DNA of 28,168 nt from Lachnospiraceae bacterium UBA3287 (GTDB lineage: Bacteria > Bacillota > Clostridia > Lachnospirales > Lachnospiraceae), in NCBI GenBank assembly GCA_002362155.1, contig DETN01000070.1, positions 1 through 28,168 on the forward strand, in the 5' to 3' direction. Below the pieces are notes generated by a model, which was not told where the DNA came from, made no database searches, and saw nothing but the letters and a program-made list of their open reading frames with translations. The position numbers and the translations under genes are program-made. Shown in pieces: positions 1 through 11,300 of the stretch. The stretch's first letter is position 1. Each line of letters starts with the position of its first letter.

Positions 1-1090
1 AACAAAAGTCTTCGGATAATATTTGCCAATGTCCCCTGATCCCATCTGCTATCAGATTAATATCTTTGACACTTGTTATATAGTATCTGGTTTCCTCGGA
101 CTTCTCGCCAGTGATCATGCTCTCACACTCTTTTTTTACCATAACAAATCTTTTCAGACCGGGCCACACATCATCCTTGTCTGATGGAGCATGCCATGCC
201 TCTGTACAATAGTACCTGCGGGTCTCTATCTGGCTGTGCATCTTTTCTGTGGTCTCCAGATATAGTTTTCCGGGAGCTGCCTCACATTTATTGATAACTT
301 CCTTTGTAAAAGAATCCTTCGCATCTTGTAGAAGTCCGGGCTGATTGCCCTTGAGCCCACCGATGTAATGCCCCTTTCTGTTTATGATGATACGGCATGT
401 ATTCTTTTGCGTGTTCAGCGCATCAAATGTAACGATGCACTTATTCAGATCCATTATATTCAGGAGCCTCTGGCTCTCAGGTATCTCGTTCGTTTTCTCG
501 GGAATAGAGGAAGACGACAGACAGATCCCGGTCGAGCGGTCATAGATGTTCAGGGTCTGGAAATTCCGTTTCTCTTTTTCTGTACCCAGGCACCGGCTTG
601 TCCCTCTGTTTGCTTTCCCGTCAACGCATATCTGCCGGTATTCTTCTTCCTCGCTGTCCGGAGCGTCCCCTTTATCTGCAGGCTGGAGTGCCGATTCGAT
701 ACACCTCATCAGATCATCAAGAATTTCTACAGTGGCTTTCTGAAGCGTTGCCGTGTTGATAAGGGATATGGCACGCAGGAAGGTCTCGTGAGAGCAGATG
801 CCGTTGGAAAAAGGATAGAATCTTCGAAAGAACCGGAGCTTCATATTTCCGAAAGCCTCGATTTCTTCATAATCTGTAAATCCGCTGAGGACAGCGGTAA
901 AGGCAACAAGCAGGATCTCACGGATAGGATACTTCGTCCGTGCACTGAGCCTGAAATCGGTGACGTCACAGAACAATGAACGGATCTCGCAGATTACTCC
1001 CCTGTCCATTGTTTCAGGCGGGATGTCAGGTATGTCGATCTTTTTCATATGCCTGGAATAGTCATCCAGTACGGTCTTTATTGTTTCCAT
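1..1090 (-). CDS. ISAs1-family DDE transposase, 3' end outside the window
   Basis: This would catalyse cut-and-paste movement of the surrounding element. The frame is open from ATG at 1090 to the window edge (363 residues visible). The start is supported by AGGAGG at 1095-1100, four bases upstream. The N-terminal part resembles the DDE_Tnp_1-associated region (IREILLVAFTAVLSGFTDYEEI). The first catalytic Asp is D157 in CVDGKANRGT and the second is D223 in TFDALNTQ. The C-terminal RGHW motif ends at residue 355. In the family RGHW is normally followed at once by an IEN-type stretch with the catalytic Glu, but here it is followed by QILSEDFC. The gene may therefore be broken just at the window edge, or be a divergent variant. 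It overlaps the upstream gene by 13 bases, which suggests translational coupling. Confidence 0.85.
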   Translation of the reverse strand, partial: METIKTVLDDYSRHMKKIDIPDIPPETMDRGVICEIRSLFCDVTDFRLSARTKYPIREILLVAFTAVLSGFTDYEEIEAFGNMKLRFFRRFYPFSNGICSHETFLRAISLINTATLQKATVEILDDLMRCIESALQPADKGDAPDSEEEEYRQICVDGKANRGTSRCLGTEKEKRNFQTLNIYDRSTGICLSSSSIPEKTNEIPESQRLLNIMDLNKCIVTFDALNTQKNTCRIIINRKGHYIGGLKGNQPGLLQDAKDSFTKEVINKCEAAPGKLYLETTEKMHSQIETRRYYCTEAWHAPSDKDDVWPGLKRFVMVKKECESMITGEKSEETRYYITSVKDINLIADGIRGHWQILSEDFC

Positions 1091-1740
1091 AGTTCCTCCT
1101 TCCATTCGATACCCTGCCTTCTGGAAAAATCTGATACGGTCGGGGGGATATACGAACATGTCATACTGCTTTTTGTAACGATAAGACAGATCAGGGAACA
1201 GCAGGCCATGATCATGGGAAGATCTGTACCGATCCTTGTCTCCGCAATGTATGTGATCATAGACAATACACGCTGCAGTGCAGCCTGGTCCATTGAGGAT
1301 TCGTCCTGCTGTGAGAGGACATCCGGAAAACGCAGGCTCAGCCAGCTGCTTTTATACAGGTCAAACGTCCAGTACCCATAGATCCATGTCAGGACTGCGG
1401 CAGTATAGACTTTCTGAGCATCGTCCCCATAGTTTTTCCCAAGTCCGGGAAGCATGTATTCCGTAAAATGGACACATATACGGGACCTTCCGAATTCCAG
1501 GATACGGGGATTCTCTGTGAGACGGTGTCTGGCCGGAATCAGACCGTCTGCTTCGGTGATCCTGCCAATGCAGCCGTCAACAATTCTTTTGACTTTACCT
1601 GTTTCCTTGTCCCGTTCCGAATGTCCACGGTAGAGGTAATAGGAGACCGTACCATCTTTCGACACGGTTTTGTTTACAAAAGTCCCTTTTTCTTTGAATT
1701 TCAGGACCCATTCAGGATAATTTGAAGCTTTGTTTGACAT
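1078..1740 (-). CDS. First gene of the IS: transposase-associated protein of unknown function
   Basis: A 220-aa protein starting MSNKASNYPEWVLKFKEKGT. ATG at 1740 is chosen because AAGGTGG lies about six bases upstream and a promoter precedes it. The frame stays open to an ATG at 1944, but that start lies inside the IS end and has no ribosome site. Residues about 20-65 (SYYLYRGHSERDKETGKVKR, then a GCIGRITEADG stretch) resemble the start of IS1634/IS4-type transposases. No DDE triad follows, so it is not a full transposase. It could be a DNA-binding accessory protein, or the fused remnant of another transposase. Its stop codon lies 13 bases inside the transposase gene. I do not recognise the family with confidence. 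Confidence 0.65.
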   Translation of the reverse strand: MSNKASNYPEWVLKFKEKGTFVNKTVSKDGTVSYYLYRGHSERDKETGKVKRIVDGCIGRITEADGLIPARHRLTENPRILEFGRSRICVHFTEYMLPGLGKNYGDDAQKVYTAAVLTWIYGYWTFDLYKSSWLSLRFPDVLSQQDESSMDQAALQRVLSMITYIAETRIGTDLPMIMACCSLICLIVTKSSMTCSYIPPTVSDFSRRQGIEWKEELWKQ

Positions 1741-1755
1741 AGAGTCCACCTTATA

Positions 1756-1785
1756 ATAATATGTATTACAATAAATGTAATACAA
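1756..1785 (-). promoter_or_regulatory. IS internal promoter with a 9-5-9 dyad in the spacer
   Basis: On the minus strand, TTGTAT (1785-1780) and TATTAT (1761-1756) are separated by 18 bp, and the first IS gene begins 16 bases further on. The spacer is almost filled by a perfect 9-base inverted repeat (TGTATTACA, five bases, TGTAATACA; 1762-1784). A repressor or the IS's own first protein could bind there. The promoter spacing is seen directly; the operator role is inference. Confidence 0.55.
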
Positions 1786-1802
1786 TAAAAGACCAAAATC
1801 AA

Positions 1803-1828
1803 GCCACAACTGCAAAAGCAGCTGTGGC
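1803..1828 (-). repeat. Hairpin just inside the IS end
   Basis: Eleven-base arms (1803-1813 and 1818-1828) with one mismatch and an AAAA loop. It lies between the IS end and the IS promoter. Hairpins in this place often dampen transcription or translation entering an element from outside. No T-run follows on the minus strand close enough for a classic terminator. Confidence 0.5.
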
Positions 1829-1917
1829 ATAAGATGATGGACGTTATTTGATGCGTATGTCCTGTTATACACTGTTTGACTGTTTACGCAGGTACTACTT
1901 TGTGTTATTCTATATAT

Positions 1918-1991
1918 CTCAAGTTTTGAAGCAAAATGGCGCAAACCCTAGTATTTATCAGGGTTTGCGCCATTTTGCTTCAAAACTTGAG
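1918..1991. repeat. Perfect 32-bp palindrome: two IS ends head to head
   Basis: Arms 1918-1949 and 1960-1991 are exact reverse complements over 32 bases, with a 10-base centre (AGTATTTATC). The left arm is the outer end of the ISAs1-like element. The right arm is the same sequence facing the other way, with no transposase behind it. Bases beyond the arms do not match, so the shared part is only the terminal sequence. The tips read AGGGTTTGCGCC inward on both sides. The structure could be an IS end plus an orphan end left by a second copy, or a target for tandem or one-ended insertion. As RNA it would form a very stable hairpin. Confidence 0.9.
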
Positions 1992-2283
1992 TATCCATGC
2001 AGCTGCAGCCTGCTTTCAGATAAACAGGAGACTTTTGTCAGGACATTGTCAGGACACGGCCGGAAGTTTTCTGTGTGTTTTCAAAGAAACATTCAGGAAC
2101 TCCGGACCGTATTTACCGGGACATTCATTCGGACGACACGGATGAATCCTGAGCTGAAAAGTGATATGGGAAACCTGAAATCACGAATAAAGAGGCCGCC
2201 GGGAACGGGCGCGGGATGATCCGAAAAACGGAGAAATTCCAGTAATTCCTAACAAAAATGTGTATTTTATTTACCTGAAATAA
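1992..2283. other. Gene-free stretch between the orphan IS end and the adhesin promoter
   Basis: No supported gene. The short open frames here either run out of the palindrome or lack ribosome sites. I see no further similarity to the IS and no strong hairpin with a T-run. The last part, 2240-2283, becomes AT-rich as it approaches the promoter of the giant gene. Confidence 0.4.
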
Positions 2284-2336
2284 TATAATAAATAGGGGAA
2301 ATTTCTTTTTAACGCTTGTAATTCTTTTTCAGGAGG
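2284..2336 (+). promoter_or_regulatory. Probable -10 box and ribosome site of the giant surface-protein gene
   Basis: A perfect TATAAT sits at 2284-2289 in an AT-rich stretch. The -35 region is poor (TGTATT at 2261-2266, 17 bp upstream), so the promoter may need an activator. AGGAGG at 2331-2336 gives eight bases to ATG 2345 but only five to TTG 2342, which favours the ATG start. Confidence 0.5.
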
Positions 2337-2344
2337 ATAAATTG

Positions 2345-5300
2345 ATGAAGAATCCGTTCAGAAATGTGCTGAATCAGGCTTTGAATAAACATCGGAACTC
2401 TTCCGGAAGGCAGCTCAGAAAGATGACTGCCATGATGTGTGTCGTGGCGGTCACGGCAGCTAATCTTCAGCTGAGCTCTGCTGTCACTGTGGTCAACGCT
2501 GCAGAAACAGAAGCAGAAGCCGAGGCACCGGTGAATGCGGAAGCAGAGGCTCCGGCAAAGGCAGAAGAGCTGGTCTCCGAACCTGCCGCCGAAGCCCCGT
2601 CTCCGGAAAAGACGGAGGAAGTGCAGCCTGACAGCGGGCAGAGCGCTTCAGGCGCTGAAGAGGAAGCACCGGCGCCGGCTGACAATACTGATTCTGAGGA
2701 GGCTTCGGATGCCGCTCCGGAAAAGCCGGAGGAAGCGGCATCAGATGCGCCTGAGGATAAGGCGGAGCCTGCCTCTGAAATCACAGAGGATGGGGAAGCC
2801 TCCGACTCTCCCTCCGAAGAGGGGGCAGATCCTGCAGAGGATGCAGACGCCGGAGAAGAAGAGAATACAGCTGACCCCGCGGAAGAGGAAACGGCAGAAG
2901 AACCCGCGGAAGAACCCATGGAAGAGTCCATGGAAGAATCCATTCCTGTCGCAGGCAGGCTGAAAGAGAAGGGGAAAGGCTATACCGTTACGGTCACTTT
3001 TACCGAAGAGGCAGGCCTGCCGGAAGGCACGGTGCTTCTGGTAAAGGAGATCACCGGACCTGCCAGCAGCGCCTATGAAGACCGCTCTGCGGATGCCATG
3101 AACGTGGACAGCGCCAGGATCGCACAGGCCAGATTCTTCGATATCAGCTTTGAAGACAAGAAGGGCAGACCGCTGGAACCTTCTTCTGGAATAAGCGTAA
3201 GGATCGTTCTGGATAAAGCCCCTGCAGACGTCAGCGACGTGCAGGTCGTTCACTTCGACGATGAAAACCCCGAAGACGACGAGACAGTATCCGCCAGAGT
3301 CAGAAAAGATACGGATATCAGATTTACCGCGGAAAGCTTTTCCGTTTACGGCGTTGTATATACGGTGGATTTCACTTACGGCGGATACACCTACAGGATG
3401 GATGGCGGGGGCAGTGTCCTTCTGAGCGCCCTGGCCCGGGAACTGGGGCTTTACGAAAAGGATTATGACAGAGACTTTGAAATCGGAAATGTCAGTACCG
3501 TAACATTCACGGACCATGATCTGATCCGGGTCAGCAGGCAGGCAGACGGAGACTGGCTGCTTACAAGTCTTGCCTCTTTTGAAGGCGGGGAGATCCTGAC
3601 TGTCACCATGGAAGACGGGGTAAAGTTTGAGATCACAGTGACGGATCCGCCTTCCCCGGATCATTATACGACGGATCTTGCGTCTCTTATGACAGACGCG
3701 GTCATCGTGGCGCCAAGGAATGAGGACGGCGCGTACATAGTCGAGCCGGGAACGCCCTATACCATCAGTCTGTCCTTCAAAGAGCAGCCCGATAAGCAGT
3801 TCAGCAATAGTGATACCATGACGTATCCCATACCGACAGGGCTGAATGCAGACGGGCACAGCGGGACCTTCACGGTCATTATTGAACGGGGCGGCCAGAA
3901 GTATCCCGTTACAGGAAATACGTATTCCATTGAAAACGGTGTCCTGACTGTCGCATGGAACCAGGACGATCCCAATTTAAGCCAGCTGAAAGCAGCCGCC
4001 AATGTGAAGTTCTCTCTTAACTTTGACGGGACCTTTGATGAGAACGCGACTCAGATCAGGTTCACGGATTCCATTGTCAAGGATCTGGAAATAGATACCA
4101 GCAGCAACGTGACCACGTCCAAAACCGGTACCGTGGATCTTGTCAATGACAGGGTCTTGTATACAGCCGCCGTTTCATCTCACGGAACCAGCAGCAATGT
4201 TGTACTTACGGATACGATCACCGGGAACGGACTGACCCTGGATCCTTCCAGCATCCGGGCGACATCCAGCACCGGAGAGCCTGTCTCCATGACAGGCACT
4301 GCCGATGGAAATTCCTTTACCTATACGATCCCCCGGATGAAGAGCGGTGAGATCGTTACATTCACATATGCCGCAGATATCAATCCCTCTGTCCTGAAGA
4401 TGATCGACAGAAAAGTCATAACGCAGAGCGGCAACACCTTCAAGGCGGTCAGTGACGGGGACCCGGAAGGCGATGCGACCAGTATCACCAATACCATTGA
4501 CTATACGCCTCAGATCACAAAATCCAACGGTACGCTTGCCGGCACTGACGGAACAAAACAGATTCTGTCCTGGACGCTGACGGTAAATTCGGACGCCAAA
4601 GTTTCTGCTGCCGGGACCAGAGTGACAGATACGATCGATGCGGGCTCTCAGAGCATTATGAAATATCACGGTGACGGAATTACCGTGACAGTCAAAGATG
4701 CAGGCGGAAATACTGTCCGTACAGATAATGTACTCTGGGAGAAGCTGGCGAAAACGGATTCTGCATGGACCTATATCATCCCTGCGTCTGATGCGAAGCA
4801 TGCTTATCAGTATGATATTTCCTATACCACAGAGGTGGAAACAGAAGAACTCAAGACGTTTACCGGTGTGAGCAATACAGGTACGACGGACGGCGGCGGC
4901 TCCAGCACCGGAAGCGGGCAGGTGGGTCCTGCAGACGGCGGTGTGGAAATTCACAAAGAAGCGACGTTAATTGACAAGGAAAACAAGGAAGTGACATGGA
5001 CTGTTACTTTTGTGGTGCCCGCCAGCGGTCTGGACAAGGCTGTCGTGACGGATACCTATCCTTCCCGGTATGTCGTTGATCATACAGTCTTTGAAAAGGT
5101 CAAAGAAGGAACCGTTAACGTGACAGGTCTCACCGATGGCGAGGCATGGAGCGTTGTCTACAATGATAAAAACGCTGTTATTACCTTTACAAAGGACGGC
5201 TCATCCGGCCTCAAAGGAACTGGATCTGCCAGACCGGTCACTGTAACCCTGAAGACGGAGATCAGCGATGAAATTGTCAATGCTTCCAAGAAGGAAGCTT

Positions 5301-8300
5301 CTCTGGTCTGGCGCCAGAATACGGCATCGCTGGACTACGGTGAGGTCATTACAGACACCGCAACAGCGGATGTCACTGCCAATGAGGTCAGGAAAACATC
5401 TCCTGAGACGACTTCCAGAACGGTCAACGGCGTTGAACTGCCTGTTTATAAGTACGAGGTGGTCCTCCTGGGCGTGGATTCAGATTCCTTTACGATCAAG
5501 GATACCTTTGATACGGAAATTCTGGAGCCTTATAACGGGGGCGACGACGCCTTCTATCTTTATGGCGGAACAACCCAGTGGAATCAGCTCAACAAAGGAG
5601 GCAGACCGGTTTCCCACCTTAATACCGCAGAAGGTATGACTTTCAACGTGGGAATCGATTCTATCCCCAAAAACGGTTCGGACTATTACTTAAGCTACAG
5701 GCTGGTATACTATCTGACGGTCAAAAATCAGAATGCTCTGAACAAGCTGATGGCCAGAGCGGCCGCTGCAAAAGACGGCACCGCAACGCTTGAAAATAAT
5801 GCCAGCTGGAACGGCGAGACAGGTACGGCGCCGGTCGTTTATACCTATAAAGGTCTGAAAAAAGAGATCCTTACTTCTGACGCGGATCTCAAAAAAACAG
5901 ATGAGGACATCTTTGCCGACTTCAGGATCACACTCAATCCTTCAGGCCAGCTTCTGAACGGCGGCCTGCCTCTTACGATGACGGATACTGTCTCAAATAT
6001 GAGTGTCGTTCTGACTTCGATCGCTGCAGTGCCGTCCCAGGGCGTTACATGGGATATGACCGGAAATACCGTAACATATACGATTCCGGATGCCACAAAG
6101 GTCGTGATCACTTATCGGGCACGGGTTCTCTTTCCCTCGATTGGCAAGGAAGGGGACACTGTATCGGTCACATTCGGAAACGTGGCTGAAATGCTGGGGT
6201 ACAGGGATGAGATCGAAAAGACCGCTGAACGGCATAACGACGGCTGGGGCGGAGGCAATGTCTTCAGCATCAATCTGCTCAAGTACGAAGGCGGCAACAT
6301 GACCAAAAGGCTTGAAGGTGCAGTATTTGCCCTGCTGGATTCCAATAAAAATCCGGTCCTGGATAAGAATAATCACCCAGTAACTTTTGAAACGGACGAG
6401 AACGGCCTGATCAAAGTGGAAGGCGACGAGGACCGGGACGGATGGGCGATCATTGAGGATACCAGGTATTACCTGCGAGAGACAAAAGCGCCGGAAGGAT
6501 ATATACGCGCAGACTTTGACTATTCCTTCCAGGTATCCTCCGACGGGACAACGAATTACAGTGATTTTATCTATCATTCCGGCGATACCATGTCCGCCAA
6601 GAACTATCCGAAAACGGATGTTAATGTTGAAAAGAAATGGGAGGCCGGAAACGACCGGCACAGCAGCGATATGGTTACGGTCAAGCTGCAGCAGAAAATC
6701 GGAGAAGGCGAATTCAGCGATACGATCCGCGTTCTTTCAGGCGGCAGTTGGGATGATAAGAAAGGCCAGACTACCATCGTATTAAGTAATGTCAATAACT
6801 GGAAAGGTGCATTTAATGAGCTGCCCGCAGCGGTGCCGCCTGTGCTGCCGGATGACGGGACCCAGGGTGGAACACAGGAACTTGAAACAGCCGAGTACAG
6901 GGTCGTCGAGACTCTGGTCAATAATGCCGCACCGGCAGAAGGCAGCGTTCAGATCACAGGAGGAAAGTCAGAAGGAACTTACAGCTATACCATAACAAAC
7001 AAAGAAGACATCGAACCCGTTGAACTTGAAGTTGAGAAAACCTGGATCAATGCAGACGGAAGCAGTGACTGGCCGGAAGGTGTGAAGGTAGACATCCAGC
7101 TGACGGCAGACGGGGAAGATGTGGCAGGGAAGACTGCAGTCCTGAGCGCGGCAAATCCCTCTTACACGTTTGAAGATCTGCCCAGGCGTACGGAAGACGG
7201 GAGAGAGATCGTTTACAGCGTCAACGAAGTAAAAATAAACGGATACTCTTCTCAGATCGGAGGCATTGCAGACGGAAAGATCACCATCACCAACACCCAG
7301 GAGACCACAGAGGTCAGGGTGGACAAAAAGTGGGTCAATGCAGACGGCAGCGAGGACTGGCCGGAAGGCGCGGAAGCCAGTATCCAGCTGACGGCAGGCG
7401 GCCAGCCGGTTGCAGGCAAGACCATAACCCTGAGTAAAGACCAGCCGGAATATACATTCAGCGGCCTGCCAAAATATCAGGCAGACGGAGTGGCCGAGAT
7501 CGCCTACAGCGTGGAAGAAGTTGAAGTAAAGGGCTATGCCACAGAAATCGGAGACCTTACAGACGGAAAGATCACCGTCACCAACACCCAGGAGACCACT
7601 GAGATCGAGGTCGACAAGAAATGGGTGGGTGCAAACGGAACTGATACCTGGCCGGAAGGCGCGGAAGTCAGTATCCAGCTGACAGCAGACGGAGATGCAG
7701 TGGAAGGAAAGACTGCAGTCCTGAGCGCGGATCAGCCTTCTTACAAGTTCGAAAATCTGCCCAAATACAAGGCAGACGGCGAGACCGAGATCGCCTACAG
7801 CGTGAAAGAAGGCGAAGTGAAAGGCTACTCCACTGAGGTTGGAGCTCTTTCTGAGGGTAAGATCACCGTCACCAACACCCAGAAGACTACCGAGGTCGAG
7901 GTGGACAAGAAGTGGGTGAATGCGGACGGCAGCGAAGACTGGCCTGAAGGCGTAAAGGTAAACATCCAGCTGACTGCAGACGGCGAGAAAGTGGTCGGAA
8001 GGACCGCTGTCCTTAGTGCGGCCACGCCTTCTCACAAGTTCGAAAATCTGCCCAAATACAAGGCAGACGGCGAGAACGAGATCGTCTACGGGGTGGAAGA
8101 AGTCCAGGTAAAGGGGTATACCACAGAGGCCGGAGAGCTTGCAGACGGAAAGATCACCCTCACCAACACCCAGGAGACCACTGAGATCAATGTGGACAAG
8201 AAGTGGGTGAATGCAGACGGCAGCGAAGACTGGCCTGAAGGCGTGACAGTCAGCATCCAGCTGACAGCAGACGGGAAAGCTGTGGAAGGAAAGACTGCAG

Positions 8301-11300
8301 TCCTTAGCGCAGCCCATCCCGGCTGCAGGTTTGAGAAACTGCCGAAGTATAACGCAGATGGAAATGAGATTGCCTACAGTGTGGGCGAAGTCAATGTACC
8401 CGGTTATTCGCCTTTTGCAGCGCCTGACGGAGAGGGCAGGATTACTGTTACCAATACCCAGGGAATGACCCAGATCGAAGTCGACAAGAAGTGGGTGGGT
8501 GCGGACGGCAGCACTGACTGGCCGGAAGGCGTGACAGTCAGTATTCAGCTGACTGCAGACGGGAAAGACGTCGCAGGAAAGAGTGCAGTTCTCAGCGCAG
8601 CATATCCCAGCCATATATTTGAAAGCCTTCCCATGTACAGGGCGGACGGCGTGACAGGGATCGTCTACAGCGTGAAAGAAGTGGAAGTGCCCGGCGGCTA
8701 TACAAGTGAAATCTCTGATGCCGAAGCCGGACATATTACAGTCACCAATAAGCAGGAAACTGCAGAGATCGAGGTGGACAAGAAGTGGGTTGGTGCAGAC
8801 GGCAGCACTGACTGGCCGGCTGGCGTGACAGTCGGCATCCAGCTGACAGCAGACGGAGCAGCAGTGGAAGGAAAGACTGCAGTCCTGAGCGCGGATCAGC
8901 CTTCTTACAGGTTCGAAAATCTGCCCAGATACAGGGCGGACGGCGTGAATGAAATCGCCTACAGCGTGAAAGAAGATGAAGTGAAAGGCTACTCCACTGA
9001 GATTGGAGTTCTTTCTGATGGCAAGATCACCGTCACCAACACCCAGAAGACTACCGGAATTGAGGTGGACAAGAAGTGGGTGAATGCGGACGGCAGCGAA
9101 GACTGGCCGGAAGGCGCGGAAGTCAGTATCCAGCTTACAGCGGACGGAAAAGCAGTGGCCGGAAAGACCGCTGTCCTTAGTGCGGCCAAATCTTCTCACA
9201 AGTTTGAAAAACTGCCCAAATACAGGGCCGACGGCGAGACCGAGATCGCCTACGGCGTGGAAGAAGTTGAAGTAAAAGGCTATGCCGCAGAGGTTGGAGA
9301 CCTTACTGACGGAAAGATCACCGTCACCAACACCCAGGAGACTACCGAGGTCGAAGTGGACAAGAAGTGGGTGAATGCGGACGGCAGCGAAGACTGGCCG
9401 GAAGGCGCGGAAGTCAGTATCCAGCTTACAGCGGACGGAAAAGCAGTGGCCGGAAAGACCGCTGTCCTTAGTGCGGCCAAATCTTCTCACAAGTTTGAAA
9501 AACTGCCCAAATACAGGGCCGACGGCGAGACCGAGATCGCCTACAGCGTGGAAGAAGCTGAAGTAAAAGGCTATGCCGCAGAGGTCGGCGACCTTACTGA
9601 CGGAAAGATCACCGTCACCAACACCCAGAAGACTACCGGGATTGAGGCGGACAAGAAGTGGGTGAATGCGGACGGCAGCGAAGACTGGCCGGAAGGTGCG
9701 GAAGTCAGTATCCAGCTTACAGCGGACGGAAAAGCAGTGGCCGGAAAGACTGCAGTCCTGAGCGCGGATCAGCCTTCTTACAGGTTCGAAAATCTGCCCA
9801 AATACAGGGCCGACGGCGAGACCGAGATCGCCTACGGGGTGAAAGAAGGTGAAGTGAAAGGCTACTCCACTGAGGTTGGAATTCTTTCTGATGGCAAGAT
9901 CACCGTCACCAATACCCAGGAGACTACCGAGGTCGAGGTGGACAAGAAGTGGGTGAATGCGGACGGCAGCGAAGACTGGCCGGAAGGCGCGGAAGCCAGT
10001 ATTCAGCTGACAGCAGACGGAGATGCAGTGGAAGGAAAGACTGCAGTCCTGAGCGCGGATCAGCCTTCTTACAAGTTCGAAAATCTGCCCAAATACAGGG
10101 CAGACGGCGAGACTGAGATCGCCTACAGCGTGGAAGAAGTGAAAGTGGTGGGGTATACCAGTGAGGCAGGAGACCTTACAGACGGAAAGATCACCGTCAC
10201 CAACACCCAGGAGACCGGAGGCCTTAAGGTCAGCAAGACCGTAGAGAACGGAACAGCATCTGATAAAAACAGAGAATTCCACTTTACCGTGACCCTGGAT
10301 GATACCAGCATCAACGGTACCTATGGGGAGATGGAATTCGTAAGCGGCGTTGCTGAATTTACCCTGAAGGACGGAGAGAGCAGGTCAGCGGAGGGTCTTC
10401 CTGCCGCAGCCGGCTATAAAGTCGCAGAAGAAGACGCCAATACCGATAATTTTGTAACAACGGCTGCCAACGCAGAAGGCAGGATCGTTAAAGACAGCAG
10501 CCAGGAGGCAGTATTTACCAATACCAGGGCCGAGGGCGGCCTGGCGGTGACCAAGACCGTCGTAAGCAGCCTGGATGCGGACCACAGCAAAAAGTTCTCC
10601 TTTACCGTGACCCTGGACGATCAGACGGTGAACGGCACCTACGGAGGCATGACCTTTACAGGCGGCGTGGCCGAATTCAAACTCTCAGACGGTGAATCCT
10701 GCATAGCGGAAGGTCTTCCGAGGGGCATCGGCTACGAAGTAGAGGAAGATACGGACGACCTGTTCGAGACAGCCTTTACAGGAAAGACCGGCACCATCAA
10801 AGAGACCGTTTCCACAGCGGCCTTCACCAATACCAGAAAGACAGGAGATCTGGAGGTCAGCAAGAGCGTCGTATCCGAAAGAGCGGCTGACAGCAACCAG
10901 ACCTTCACCTTCACCGTCACACTGAGCGATAAGGCCATCAGCGGCACCTATGGTGACATGACCTTTACTGAGGGCACAGCCACAGTAAAGCTGAAGCACG
11001 GCGAGAGCAGGGCGGCGAAGGGACTTCCTGCAGGTGTTTCGTACACCGTAACGGAAGCAGCCGCGGCAGGCTTTGTCCCTGACAAGACGGACGAAACCGG
11101 TACCATCAGTGCCGAAGAGACAGCAGCCGCAGCCTTCACCAATACCAGAGAGACGGGAAATCTGGAGATCAGCAAGAAAGTCGTATCCGACAAGGCAGCT
11201 GACGCTGACCAGATCTTCACCTTCACCGTCACGCTGAGCGATGCTACCATAAACGGTACCTACGGCGGAGTTACCTTCAAAGAAGGAACTGCCACCGTGG

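Larger units (their letters stand above)
1..1949 (-). mobile_element. ISAs1-like insertion sequence, partial (runs off the left edge)
   Basis: The element reads on the minus strand. From its outer end at about 1949 inward it holds a 32-base end sequence (1918-1949), a hairpin (1803-1828), a promoter with a dyad (1756-1785), a 220-aa first gene and an ISAs1-type DDE transposase. The other end lies outside the window, so neither the second terminal repeat nor a target duplication can be checked. The outer boundary is inferred from the 32-base sequence that recurs inverted at 1960-1991. Family assignment rests on the transposase; I do not recognise a named IS. Confidence 0.75.

Noticed and set aside
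1848..2219. Plus-strand open frame crossing the IS palindrome
   Set aside because: It is made by the palindrome and flanks, has no good ribosome site and no recognisable product.
2342..2344. TTG as start of the giant gene
   Set aside because: The adjacent ATG at 2345 has better spacing (eight bases) from AGGAGG.
6968..10282. A 1104-codon open frame antisense to the CnaB array
   Set aside because: It mirrors the tandem repeats and arises from their codon use. The plus-strand reading has clear domains, signal peptide and ribosome site; the antisense product is repetitive without a recognisable fold.
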